A stretch of 64,000 nt of DNA from Berberis thunbergii (taxonomy: Eukaryota > Streptophyta > Magnoliopsida > Ranunculales > Berberidaceae). The stretch's first letter is position 1; every line of letters starts with the position of its first letter. The DNA lies in assembly GCA_003290165.1 (NCBI GenBank), contig QNQO01000536.1, positions 496,001 through 560,000 of the forward strand. The letters are read 5' to 3'. Below are positions 34,679 through 45,661 of this stretch, piece after piece. Below the pieces are notes generated by a model, which searched no databases, was not told where the DNA came from, and saw only the letters and a program-made list of their open reading frames with translations. Made by a program: the position numbers and the translations under genes.

Positions 34679-34697
34679 AACTGTTTTTCAAACAGTT
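34679..34697. repeat. LTR hairpin (AACTGTTT type), copy in solo LTR B
   Basis: AACTGTTT TTC AAACAGTT is a perfect 8-bp stem followed by CAGCTATTTGCA. Counterparts are at 40426-40453 and 41767-41790, with a broken one at 29151-29172. Confidence 0.75.
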
Positions 34698-34780
34698 CAG
34701 CTATTTGCAACCCGCGGTTCTGCTCTGTACCACCACAAGGCGTTTGCAACCTTTTTCTCGAGATTCGCATTCATGCAGAG

Positions 34781-34831
34781 ATGACTTCCACCTCCATTGA
34801 TGTTGTGACCACCGCTACTATGGATAGCTAA
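34781..34831 (+). CDS. Conserved 16-codon micro-ORF in solo LTR B
   Basis: Encodes MTSTSIDVVTTATMDS and then TAA. ORFs of the same length and position occur in LTR D (MDSSSIDAVTTTTMSH, 40542) and LTR C (MTFTSIDAVTTATMES, 41872). Conservation of start, stop and frame may mean it is translated, as an upstream ORF or peptide, or may only reflect common descent. It matches no family I know. Confidence 0.3.
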   Translation: MTSTSIDVVTTATMDS

Positions 34832-35530
34832 ACCCTTCGCCAAGGCTACGATGAAACCACAAGATTTCCTATAGTTTATGTATTTAAATTTATTATTTTC
34901 TTTATGTTTGAACGTTAAACACATTTGATTTATGATTTTCAATAATTTGCTTTCACCGATTACATCCTGATTAATTATCTAGACTAGTCGGTAGTTAGAA
35001 ACACCCTTTGTTGAAATTCAAAAAGCCTGATTTAATCAATTAATCTGAATTTGTGATTGTGTGTGTCGTAAGAAGACATGCAATGCTAGGGGTTTAGGAT
35101 TAATTAAAATAAACCTATGATTGTGTGTGCCGTAAGAAGACACGCAATGCTAAGGGTTTATAACTTTGCTGAAATCAATTGTGGACTTAGATTAATCTTT
35201 AGGTTAGTCATGTTAATTCTTGAAAATAATAATTTGGATTACACGAATCTCAAAGAACCTGTGGTGGATTCAATGCCTTGGTTTCCCGTCTCATATTCTT
35301 TAAAACTTTTTATTTTGTTTTTAATTTGATTTTTAGTTTAGATATTTTAATTGCTGTAACCCCAATTTAAATTAGTTTAAATAAACCCTGAAATTTAATT
35401 GCAACCACAGTCCTTGTGGGATCGACCTGTACTTGCTCTTGTCTACCAGTTAGACACTGTGCACTTGCAGTTATTAAAATTAGGTTAAATTAACCTATTT
35501 ATTTAGGTTAGTTAAATCTGCATCACTACA

Positions 35531-36920
35531 TCATATGGAAGCAGTGCCATTATGCAGTCCAAAAACAGCTGAATTGTTGTCAGTTACAGCTCGAGCCCAC
35601 GGGACCAACATGTCAAGCATCAGGCCTAGACAAAAGAGGTGGATTGATATATGAAGGCGGAGATCCAGAAGTCAAAGCTAGCGAAGCAATCCAAACTATC
35701 AATGAGCTAAGAAACAATACTTCAGCAAACATGCACCAACTCCAAGAGATGTTAATTAGCAAGGAACTACCTATCGGCACGAAGTCTACTATTCAGCAAC
35801 TTCGTTAGTTTTTTTAAAAAAATTCACTAGAGGGACCACGCAATCCGAGTTAGGACCATTTATGCCACCTTCATAGCCGGATTAGCTTAGTCTCCGCTCT
35901 AAGTTAAATTATTTGTTACTTTGATTTCGTTTCTTGTTTTCTGTTTTTCATTTCAATGTAGAAGAGTTGTTCGTACATAACACATTCTAGAAATAAAACA
36001 GACTTTATTGATTGCAATGAGAGTTATTACATAGCTTGTCGACCAACTAGTACATAAGTTTATACACTATAAGTATCTAAGTCCGATTCAAACATCTATC
36101 CGCTGAAACAAAGGTAGAAACTCTAATATGTTATTCTGCCTAAAAAAAGGTGGTGAAAGTAAAACGTCCACAGTGGGAACCGAAGGAAAACACTCAATTC
36201 ATTATTCAGAAAACTCGCTTTGCGAAGATGATTCAAAGGTGCCAACACGAGCCTCTAAACGAAATGTAGACGTCTTCAACCCGACAAACTACCCTTCAAA
36301 AAGGGACATAAATTAGAACAGAAGGAGGCAAAGGAAGGATGAACTTCTAGGCGTGAGCATCTGAAATGTGGCTGAGTTAACATCACTGGAAAGAAGGTCG
36401 CATTCATCAGAGCTTTGCTACGCCAACCTGCCTTCCAGTTGGGGCATCACGCTTGAGCTCCAAAAGGACAAACGCCGCAAACTAGTTGTTGGGCATTATC
36501 ACGATATAAGTCTGTACTTCTTATACGATATAAGAAGATGTTACAAAATGTCATGAGATCAATCCATTGTCCACCCAGATCAAGCGACACCACATAACAA
36601 CAAGTCTTATCAAGACTCATCGATGCAAATGTCAGAACATTCGAAGTCTCCAGTGGAGGAGATCTTCCTTCAGCCTTTGGAAAACTCGAAGCAAACTCTC
36701 AGGTAAGATGCATTTGATTAACATGCTCTATTATTTTCATTGTATTGCTTGAACACATAATAGCCAGCCAATACATAGGCGGAATGGTTTACGAAGAGGT
36801 GTCAACAAGTAGTAACTTTAGCTATAAATGTCGTGCTAGAAATTGGGAAAATGACTGTTCCAATGGAAACTACACAAGTCCACATCTTTTGAATAATGAC
36901 CATGCAGGCAGCCCCATTAA
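35531..36920 (+). other. Unassigned internal part of Tat-like element 2
   Basis: Starts with the continuation of the protease reading (MEAVPLCSPKTAELLS) and then carries only short ORFs with many stops. No YxDD, RNase H or integrase motif is visible in any frame. It ends at a polypurine-like tract (36921-36930) followed by about 300 bp that may be a fragment of a different Tat-type LTR. Confidence 0.45.
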
Positions 36921-36930
36921 CTGAGGGGAG
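36921..36930 (+). other. Internal polypurine-like tract
   Basis: CTGAGGGGAG in the context CCCCATTAACTGAGGGGAGT closely matches the tracts just before the 3' LTRs at 17389, 44984 and 56195. Here it is 8 kb upstream of the real 3' LTR of this element. Confidence 0.5.
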
Positions 36931-37240
36931 TAATCAATACTGAACCGTCTCGTAAAATGCGTCGTATCCCTGGCACGCTTATCCACAAATATGTTTTTTC
37001 TAAATGGGCCCCTCAAGTAATGGGCCCAAGCTTATGCCCTAGCAGATCTGGCCTAGCACACTCAAAAGAACAAACAACGAAGGCCCTGAGCGCCCACAGA
37101 ATAAGGATCGTGTATTATTAAACCTAAAGCATCAACTATACTATTATTCTGCTGCTAATCATTAAAGTTGGTCAATCTATTATTAGTCCAATCAATCGAT
37201 CTGACACTGGAATCAGACCGCCAGGTGGGTTAAGTATATT

Positions 37241-37560
37241 AGGTACCCCCAAGTCAGACTTACACACCCAAAATCTTACAGGCAAATTAAGTAAGTCAGG
37301 ATCCCCAAGTCAGACTTACACGCCCGAAATCTTGCAGGAAAATTAAGTAAGTCCGGACCCCCAAGTCAGACTAATACGCACGAAATGTTACAGGCGAATT
37401 AAGTACATTAGGACCTCCCAAGTCAGACTTACATGCCCAAAATCTTACAGGCGAGTTAAGTAAGTTAGGACCCCAAGTCAGACTTACACGTCTGAAATCT
37501 TATAGTCAAGCGAAGTAAGTTAGGACCCCCAAGTCAGACTTACGCGCCCAAAATCTTATT
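37241..37560. repeat. 59-bp tandem array in Tat-like element 2
   Basis: About six units containing CCCAAGTCAGACTTACACGC, then CCGAAATCTTACAGGCGAAT and TAAGTAAGTTAGGAC, with a period near 59 bp (anchors at about 37250 and 37309). Divergent from the 70-bp array in element 1. Confidence 0.85.
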
Positions 37561-38340
37561 TTAACAAAAGCTTAATCAGTTTCGACCTATGACAACAACT
37601 TTTGGTACACTCTAACGCCCAGTCCATTAAATTAAACGGGTGTCAACGGTTTAGAGAGTGGTAGCTTAGTCAGCGTTCTGATGCCTGATCGAGAAGGCTT
37701 TCTAGTGATCATTGTCCAAACATGGGCAATAGAGACCAAACCCGACCAAAGCTTAGTCAGTGACAACCGATGACGATAGCTTCTGGTCTGCTCGAAGCCT
37801 ATAACAGATTCCGACGGCTTAGAAAGTGGGATTCTAGTCAGCGCTCTCGACGCCTGATTAAGATGGCTTGCCCACTACTCATACGTAGACAGTGATTGTC
37901 GAACCCCGACCAAAGCTTAGTTAGTGGCCGCTGATGACGACAGTTTTGGTCTGCTAGAAGCCTAGTTCGATGCGTGCAGATTTCAACGGCCTAGAAAGTG
38001 GGAGCTTAGTCAGTGCTCAAGTAACCTGGTGAAGATGGCTTGCCAAGGATCATTGGCCAACTACAGACAATGATCGTCGAACCCCCGCCAAAAGTTTAGT
38101 CAGAACAACTGACGATGATAATTGTTGGCTTGCTCCAATTCCTAGTCCGCCACAAACGGATCAAGATGGGGTGGAAAGTGGGAGCACACTCATACTAATA
38201 CGTTTATAACAACAACATCAGCTGTTGGTCCAACAAACAGCCAAGTCGCCATACAAGGGGTGTATTACACTCCTTAATCTCTACAAAGGAATCTGACCAA
38301 AGTTGCACCAACTACTGCAGTATAACAAGTCAGGGCTCTC
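37561..38340. repeat. ~175-bp tandem array in Tat-like element 2
   Basis: About four diverged units, with the AAAGCTTAGTCAGT anchor near 37566, 37749, 37911 and 38089. Blocks such as TGATGACGACAG, TCTGGTCTGCT and GGGAGCTTAGTCAG are shared with the larger array at 51700-53880 in element 3, so the two arrays are homologous. Confidence 0.8.
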
Positions 38341-39429
38341 AACAACGAATCAAACATGAGCTACCTAGCCCCGCAAAGTTCATCGTCTGACAATTAATGT
38401 AGAAATAAGACAAAGCAGGTACAAGCTAGCAAAAAAGCAAAGGAAGACAAAAAAAGGTGCAAAGTACTATCATTTGCAAACTCAAGTACATGATTCACCC
38501 CTCATCAGGAAGAGAGTCAGGTACAATAGAACTAGACTTAGTAGGGGAAGAATCATGAGACACATCTGTTGGTGCTGCCTCTCGACCCCCCTCATCAGGG
38601 TTGCCTTCTCCAAATTCTACATATGCAATATCTTTATAATAGGAGAGATCCCAGTCGGGGTGCTCCTTCTCCGTTAAACGGAGCAACTCCAGCTTTCCAT
38701 GCACGACTCTATTGAATCAAATGTCCTCTGGATCTTGAGAAACTTCTTTTTGCGCCCTCTTGACTTGGCGTGCTCTTGCTTTAGTTGCTCCAACTTGCCT
38801 GACAGGATTTCAGTCTTAGACTGTTCAACATCTAGCTTATCATTGGCAATAATCAGCTCACTCTGCGCCAATTGGAACTGCTCTCCAGCAGTGATATTCA
38901 CGTAATTATTACATAATGTATCCCTTAATTTATATATGTTAGTGTTCCGATTATTATATTTTATAATAATAATTTCATTTTCATGTTTTTATAGGAATTT
39001 GAGCGTGAACGATGAAATCGTATTAAGGCGACAATTTAAGGAATGACACTTGGTCGATTCTAGCGATGGTACAAAGTAGAGGGTCACATATCTAAACCTA
39101 ACCCTAATAAACCTAGGTCCACCTAATTTAACCAAAGTCCAAACCCAAAATGCTAACCTAAAAACCCAAGCCCAACGCCTTTTGGAGAACCCAAGCCCAT
39201 TAACTCTCCCCAGTTTGGAGAAAGCTCTTCTCTCTTCTTCTCTCTTTTCCTACTATTGTTCTCCTTCTCTCTTTTCCAGCCACCACACCAACCCACCCTG
39301 TCGGCAATCCTCACTTGATAGGAGAGCCGGCAGTGCGATAATCCCGCCATCACCACCTCACATTGCCACCGTCCAACCACCATCGCCGCCATCTCACTCC
39401 ACGTTCCCGTCACAAACAAAAGACGCACT

Positions 39430-39454
39430 AAACAGGGACTCCATGTCCCTGTTT
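39430..39454. repeat. LTR hairpin (AAACAGGG type), copy in solo LTR C
   Basis: AAACAGGGAC (39430-39439) and GTCCCTGTTT (39445-39454) around a 5-nt loop. The stem is extended by two pairs relative to other copies. Confidence 0.7.
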
Positions 39455-40223
39455 CTCTCGTCACCCTCTGTTTCACGTCTGATATACACATAATTATTAC
39501 AAATTATGACCCTTAATTTATATATGTTAGTGCTTCAATTAATATATTTTATTCTAATTATTTCAACTTTTATGTTTTTGTAGGAATCTGCGCACGTGAA
39601 CGATAAAGTCGCATTAAGGCGACAAATTTGAGAAAATGATTAATTTGTCGATTCTAGCGGTGGTACAAAAGAGTGGTTCACACATCTAAGCCTAACCCAG
39701 CTTACTTTAACCAAGCTCAAGCCCAAGCCCAAGCCCAGAAAGCTAGAATCCTAAACCCAGCCTAACAAGGAAATAGGGAAACCCTATTTAGGTTTCTCTA
39801 TTACCTTCTCTAAAAAGTCTCTCTTCTCTTCCACGTTTTCTGCCTCTATTTTTCAGCCACCATCTCCACCTCCACCAAGGCAGAGCCCTGCCGCTCTCGC
39901 CACTAACCAGCCACCGTCGTCACCACCGTCACTAACCACCCTGTTTCACAACACAAACATCAACCTCGCCACCTTCACCTCGCCACAGTCCTCTCTGTTC
40001 AGAACACAGCCGCCACCACCATCTCCCTCCATCTCTCTCACCGCCACCATCACTCGAACACCACTGCCACCACCGCGCGCACAACACCGCCGCGAAACAG
40101 GGCACCTCCCTGTTCCTCGCCCTCTTTCCGCTTTCTCTCTTCTCCACGATTTCTCCCTCCTCCAATCCTCTCTCTCTGTCGACCACCGCCGAAACTGACC
40201 ACACAAACCACCACCACCACCGC

Positions 40224-40245
40224 GAAACAGGGAGCTCCCTGTTTC
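40224..40245. repeat. Perfect 22-bp palindrome in solo LTR D
   Basis: GAAACAGGGAG followed by CTCCCTGTTTC with no spacer; the counterpart of the hairpins at 22346, 34014 and 39430. A weaker copy lies near 40094-40114. Confidence 0.78.
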
Positions 40246-40425
40246 TCGTCTTCCTTCGCGGTTTGTGTTGATTCCATTGTTCTCTCACCTTCTCTTTGTT
40301 CTTTCAGGTATAGGACCCGGTCGTGAGGAGAGGAAGCTCGCGAGGAGCGGAGAACGGAGGCGGGGCAGGCGCTGTCGCGCTGGAGAAGATGAAGAGCTGC
40401 AGAGGCGCGATTTCACGCGGGAAAA

Positions 40426-40453
40426 AACTGTTTTTCAGTTTTGAAAAACAGTT
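40426..40453. repeat. LTR hairpin (AACTGTTTTTC type), copy in solo LTR D
   Basis: AACTGTTTTTC (40426-40436), loop AGTTTT, GAAAAACAGTT (40443-40453): an 11-bp perfect stem, followed as in other copies by GCTATTTGCA. Confidence 0.78.
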
Positions 40454-40541
40454 AAGGCTATTTGCACCCCCGAGAACTTGTAAGAGCCACCACATTGTAA
40501 ATTTAGCTATTTTCTCGGGATTCGTACACGGACAGGAAGTG

Positions 40542-40592
40542 ATGGATTCCTCCTCGATTGATGCTGTGACCACCACCACCATGAGTCACTAA
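40542..40592 (+). CDS. Conserved 16-codon micro-ORF in solo LTR D
   Basis: Encodes MDSSSIDAVTTTTMSH and then TAA; aligned without gaps to the micro-ORFs at 34781 and 41872. Coding status unproven. Confidence 0.3.
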   Translation: MDSSSIDAVTTTTMSH

Positions 40593-41766
40593 ACCCTACG
40601 CAAGGTGAAGAGGTGAACTCCTAGATGTAACGCACTAGATTAGTAATTGATTCGCTTTAAGTGTTCACGATAAATAATGATGTTTAATGATTCTCACTTT
40701 TATTTAATATAGAAATTTATGTTATTTTAGTGACAGAGATTTCATAGATTTCTTCGTAGATTTTTATTACTCTGGTGATTATCTTTTCTTCTCCATATAA
40801 GCTTAGTCACGTTTTTCTTATGTGTGGAATGTTTAAGGATTAATTGATTCCGGTAGGTTAGTTATATGTGATCGTCATTTATTACGGTATTGTCTCCGGA
40901 TATATCGTAAGTTTAAGATATCACATATGACAAACCTTTGTGTTCTTTTAGAAAAAAAGTGAAATCTTAAATTCATTTACATTAGGGTATATTAATGGTT
41001 AACAGATTATTTTTCCGATTACGTCGTTTGGGATGTGAAACACGTAGTTGAGTCATCATAGCGAATCAACACTAGTTAGCGTGTGAAGTCTAGGAGGGAT
41101 TCTTGGAACCTTGTGATTTTTCCAAACTTAGTTTTCATTAAGTTAAATTCAATTTCGTATTTTAAATTTGTTAGAATTTATTTTAGTTTCGCATAGTTTG
41201 TTTTCCTTAACCTTATTTTGTAGATCGTTTTTCCTCGTGGGATCGACACCCCATTCTTTACTGCAATTGACCGCGTGTATTGTTTGGGCGTAATCAACGT
41301 CCTCTCCCTATTTTTGTTCCTTCATCTCCACCAAACAACAACGTCACAACACCTCTCATTCATCACCACCATCACCCGAGCACCACCACCACCACCGCGC
41401 GCACAGAACAGAGGAATCCCTGTTTATCCTCTGTTCTCAGCCGCCCTGTCTCCTTCTTCCATTCTCTCCCTATTCTTCTTCGGTCTCTCTGTTCATCCAT
41501 TTCCCATCCCTCTCTCTCTCTTGCAAGGACGTGAGCTCGCCGGAGGAGCAGAGTTCGCAAGCAACAACCTCCCTGTTTCACAGCCACCGCTCGTCCTCTT
41601 TCGCATTTTTTGTTATCTCGTTGTTTCCTCACACTTTCTCTGTCTTCTTCCAAGTATCGGAGCCAGTTTAGGAGGAAAGGACGCTCGCGAAGATGAAGCA
41701 ACGGACGCGGCACAGAGCGTTGTCGTGCTGGAGACGAAGCTCTGAGGCGCGCGACTTTGGCGGGAG

Positions 41767-41790
41767 AAAACTGATTTTCAAATCAGTTTT
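41767..41790. repeat. LTR hairpin with compensatory change, copy in solo LTR C
   Basis: AAAACTGATTT (41767-41777), TC, AAATCAGTTTT (41780-41790). Relative to AACTGTTT/AAACAGTT at 34679, T became A in one arm and A became T in the other, so pairing is kept. Confidence 0.75.
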
Positions 41791-41871
41791 GGTTATTTGC
41801 ACCCTGATGTTTACTCTGAGCCACCACAGTCCATCATCAACCCTTTTCTCGGGATTTGCGTCAGTGCAAAG

Positions 41872-41922
41872 ATGACTTTCACCTCCATTGACGCCGTGAC
41901 CACCGCTACCATGGAGAGCTAA
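41872..41922 (+). CDS. Conserved 16-codon micro-ORF in solo LTR C
   Basis: Encodes MTFTSIDAVTTATMES and then TAA. It differs from the 34781 copy at six bases, two of them in silent codons. Coding status unproven. Confidence 0.3.
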   Translation: MTFTSIDAVTTATMES

Positions 41923-44900
41923 ACCCTTCGCCAAGGCTAAGATGAAACCAATTGGGTTTCAAGAGTTTGTTCTAGTTTGACTTTTTATTTTATTATATGC
42001 TTAATTGCAAAATACATTTAATTTATGAGTATTAGTAAATTACTTTCACCGATTATATCGGATTTGATCTAGACTAGTCGGTAGTTATAGTTTTCTTTAC
42101 TAATATTTAAAGCATTGGTTTTAATTAGTTAAGTTAGACTTGTGATTGAGTGGGTCGTAATAAGACACTCGATGCTAGGAGTTGAAACTTAATAAATTAG
42201 ACTTGTGATTGAGTGTGCCGTAATAAGACACTCAATGCTAGGAGTCTATAATTTATGCTGAAGTTAATTGTAACATTGGATTTTAAAACTGAATTGTTCT
42301 TAAAGATCACATCATCGATGTAAGCAAGGGATTATCATCCCTAAAGCTTATCGCTTTAGAAAATAATAAGTTAGATTAAAATAACTTGAAAAACTAAATT
42401 GGTGGATTCAATGCCTTGGTTTCCCTTCTCATATTCTTAAACACTTTTTATTTTGCTTTTTAATTTGATTTTTAGTTTAGATATTTTGATTGTTGTAACC
42501 CCCATTTAAATCAGTTTAAGTCAACTCTGAAATTTGATTACAACCACAGTCCTTGTGGGATCGACCTATACTTGCCCTTGTCTACCAGTTAGACACTGTG
42601 CACTTGCAGTTATTAAGACTAGGTTAAATTAATCTATTTATTTAGGTTAGTTAAATCTGCATCAAGTTTTTCCACGCACTCTTGGCACTAAACTCAGTTT
42701 CGGCCTCCAACTATTGACACCGGACAGTCCAGTCAAACTCCTTAATCATCTCCGCATGCAGAGCTTGCAATTCAGCCTACACTCCATCCACATAATCACG
42801 GGCAGGCTGCAAGTCATGACAAACAAGGTTCAGTTCATTCTCAAACCGATCCCTCGAGGACACTGCCCCCACCAAGTCGAGCTCAAACGCTTCCAAGCGA
42901 GCCTTCTGAGCCTCCGGCTCAAAGGACCTGGACCTCGCTCCAGTATCTGAGAAAACTTCAAGTTGCTTCCTCAAGGACTCGATCTCGTGAAGAGCATCTG
43001 AGTATGACTTCTGCAGACGCGACCACTTGATTCATAAATAACATCCCCAACACAAGGTGTTTCTACCCTTTATCTAAATGCTTCCCAACGTCTTTCCCAC
43101 TTGCTCCGGATCACAGTTCGCCAACTAGTCATTCCACTTTCTTATATGCTTCCTTGCAGCGTAAGAGATGTCAACCTCCTGATGCCAAGCTTGGTTGCTC
43201 ATCCTTATTACATTTGGAGCAAACAGACTGATTCTTGCATCCGGATGAAGATCATTCGGAGCCTAAATCATCCAATACCGCCCTTAGCAGTCTTCACTAC
43301 ATCAGGGCCCTCATCAACAACTTTCCCTTTGCTCGCAACAACCAACTCTCTCTCACGTGCCGGTCCAGCTTCAGGTGAAGAGGGAAACGAGTTATTCATC
43401 AGACCTCGTCGTCAGTTGAATATGAGGTCAGGAACGAGATGGAGCACAATACCGACAACAAGAAGGATAACCTTCATCATGACGCCGACGATCAGACGAC
43501 TCTTCAACAGTTTCATGATCCAGAGAGATGCGGAGCTCGAAATCCTTTATTGAAAAAGGGCGACCGTGTGAAGCTTCCATGCTCGCCTACAACAACATCC
43601 TACTCATAAACTCCGCCTGCTTGGTGCTCAACTTGGTAACATCCTCTACGCCCACCATTTGCAGATATTCTCTCTCCAGGCCAGGAAGAGAAACATGGGC
43701 CACGACTTGAGCGTCACGCCCCTAAAAAATAACAGTCTCACCAGGTTTTTGCCCGACAACATCACGTCCTTCAAACGAGGCCATACACCTTTGAACGGAC
43801 CTAGACAAAACACGAGATCTCTTTTGATGCACAGGAGAAGGAAAAGCATCATCTATTTCTACCATCCTCAAAGGGCTTGAAACTTTGGAAGCTTCATCTT
43901 TCGCGAAACAAATGCGCCTTCAAGTTTTGAATTCTTTACCCGATACACAGTGGGAGCCACATGCCAATAAGCCCACAGGCTGCTGAGCTCAACGTTAGAA
44001 GGTTTGACTACATCCTCTACCTCCAGACGAGACATGTCGCGGAACAAATCCAAAATTGCTTTAACTTAATCAGAAAGAGGCGAAGTAGAGAAACTCCCTG
44101 CAAAAATCACAACAAGTCAATCTAATACGCAATTGACGCAAACAAGACCGGTGAAGGAATCAATATACTCAATGTTCTAAATTCATGCTCGACCGAACGA
44201 CCAGCAAGCTCAAAGTACGGGGAGTTTGCAAAAGTCATGAAACAATACTTCTGCCACAATTTAAAATCATCAGGAAATTTGCCGAAGCAGTCCGGCAAAG
44301 TCAGTACACACACATCGTGCTCGTTTATCCGAGAAGAAATGAGCAACTGCATCGCCCTCAAAGACACTCGGACACCAGTGCTCTTAGCCCTAATCAGAAT
44401 GGCGGTCAAACTCCTATACCCGTTCGACACAAGTTGAGCAGGTGCAATGCTGAAGTATGCCAAGAACTCCCATATCTCCTTGATGTCAGGAAAGCAGACA
44501 CCGGATTGAAGCATGCCTCGGTGAAAACAGATAAACCCCTTAGGAGGGTACAATGTCGTCAGATTGTTGCCCAGAGTGTAGAGCAGCAGATCATCAGGAA
44601 TCTTGAATGTCTTATGCAGGACTTCAGTCAAATTCAGAGAGCAACCTTTCCTAAAAAAACTTATAGCTCATGGCGAGCAGTTCATCAGAAAGTTGATCCC
44701 AGCCAGCCATGAAAGAAAGTACAAGCTTTCGAAAGTAAAGTCAAAAGCACACCAGATAACTTTATAGAAAGAGTAAACAAATTATACTCCACAAGCAGGA
44801 GATCTATATAGAAAGTTGAGCTCCCGCCTTTCTCGCTTTCAAGTTGGCGCATGCCTAATTATTCAATTCACCGCTCGAGGAAATCTCTCAAACTCAATTA

Positions 44901-44959
44901 TCATGACTACACTGACGCTTCATGAAATTACCTAGTGGACTGATAAGACGACCCACTAA

Positions 44960-44983
44960 CTCGGGGGGGGGGGGGGGAGTAAC
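44960..44983 (+). other. Polypurine tract with a 15-G run
   Basis: CTCG then an uninterrupted G run (15 Gs, 44963-44977) and AGTAACC precede the 3' LTR. The other Tat-like elements have four or five Gs here, so the run is expanded or is an assembly or sequencing artefact. Confidence 0.75.
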
Positions 44984-45656
44984 CGATGATACATCAAATC
45001 GTCCTTTGATCAGCACCATACATATGTCATGATAACCTCGTCAACAGAATGAAGCAAGCCTGATTGCATGCCCAATCCAGCGAGGCCCAAACAATAGCAA
45101 ACCCATCATTGGAAAAATCCAGATAGTCGAGTCCAAGTTACAATGAGCTAGTAAGCCCACACGTCACGCGGTCGGACCCAATACTCGTAAGAACTCTAAG
45201 GCAAGTATATGAGAGATCTACCCAAGACAGGTAGGCTAGCGACACATCAGATCCGACAAACATATATTATAGGTCGGGCAAGGAAACTTCCTTGTATAGA
45301 CAACACTTAGAAATAAAAACCTCTCCCGTGGATCTAGGAGCACGAGTTGTGTAAGGAAACCATCACACATAAACAACTCTCAATCAGAAAATGATCTCCA
45401 CAACAATCACTTCCCCTAAACTACGCCACCAAAGGCCTAGCTGAACGTGGACTCCTTTACTATAAAATGGAGATAAGGTCAATGAACTAGAAGTACACAA
45501 TATAACCCAGTTTACAGTTTTAAGCCTTTCCTAAGCCTTATCCAACTTAAGCATTGGAGTGCCATCAGTTACCACACGATCGTCCTTGGCTCACGTTTGC
45601 TACCTGTGTAGGTCTATGTAAGCAGCGATGAAGGGGAGCATAAATCAACTACATCA
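44984..45656 (+). repeat. 3' LTR of Tat-like element 2
   Basis: 673 bp, CGATGATACATC...GACTACATCA style; the canonical first T is C here. Homologous along its length to 31060-31744. TATA-like TACTATAAAATGG near 45459. Confidence 0.87.
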
Positions 45657-45661
45657 ATATG

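Larger units (their letters stand above)
33507..35525 (+). mobile_element. Solo LTR B (2-kb family)
   Basis: 2019 bp, TGATATTCACGTAATTATTA...AAATCTGCATCA, with an exact CTACA duplication (33502-33506 and 35526-35530). It interrupts the protease end of Tat-like element 2. It contains the two hairpins and the 16-codon micro-ORF shared by family members, and a tandem repeat of about 65 bp (TGTGATTGTGTGTG(T/C)CGTAAG at about 35054 and 35117). No internal retroelement sequence is present. Confidence 0.9.
39480..41296 (+). mobile_element. Solo LTR D (diverged member of the 2-kb family)
   Basis: 1817 bp, TGATATACACATAATTATTA...TTTGGGCGTAATCA, with an exact ACGTC duplication (39475-39479 and 41297-41301). 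It is inserted into solo LTR C and is therefore younger than it. It shares the start, the hairpins and the micro-ORF with the family but has a different 3' third (CTCGTGGGATCGACACCCCA...GACCGCGTGTATTG). Confidence 0.88.
38892..42664 (+). mobile_element. Solo LTR C (2-kb family), split by solo LTR D
   Basis: TGATATTCACGTAATTATTA...AAATCTGCATCA. About 1.95 kb once LTR D (39480-41296) and its duplication are removed. It lies within the antisense ORF of Tat-like element 2. The left flank is AGCAG and the right flank AGTTTTT. The uninterrupted host reading would be CTCCAGCAGTTTTT, so the right copy of the duplication seems to have lost three bases. It contains a micro-ORF (41872-41922), a hairpin (41767-41790) and a tandem repeat of about 66 bp (about 42135-42245). 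Confidence 0.82.
38474..44631 (-). pseudogene. Antisense ORF of Tat-like element 2, split by solo LTRs
   Basis: Read from 44631 leftwards. A 169-codon open part (44631-44122) has FICFHRGMLQSGVCFP, then FLAYFSIAPAQLVSNGYRSL and LPDCFGKFPDDFKLWQKYCF, the same core as the antisense ORFs of elements 1 and 3 (PxxQLxxNGxR). Frame-shifted pieces follow: 44053-43868, 43852-43646, and 42974-42777 with EAQKARLEAFELDLVGAVSS. Solo LTR C (38892-42664) interrupts. Reading resumes at 38891 with EQFQLAQSELIIANDKLDVE, KLEQLKQEHAKSRGRKKKFL and an acidic C-terminus ending PDSLPDEG at about 38495. The middle is coiled-coil-like. The role is unknown. Confidence 0.72.
31060..45656 (+). mobile_element. Tat/Retand-like LTR retroelement 2, with nested solo LTRs
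   Basis: Flanked by an exact ATATG duplication (31055-31059 and 45657-45661). The LTRs are 685 and 673 bp. Order: primer site, gag and protease (31952-33501), solo LTR B, an unassigned part, two tandem arrays (37241-38340), an antisense ORF (38474-44631) interrupted by solo LTRs C and D, a polypurine tract with 15 Gs, 3' LTR. No reverse transcriptase or integrase is recognisable. Without the inserted LTRs it is about 8.8 kb. The internal polypurine-like CTGAGGGGAG at 36921-36930 suggests that part of the interior came from another Tat-like copy. Confidence 0.87.
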
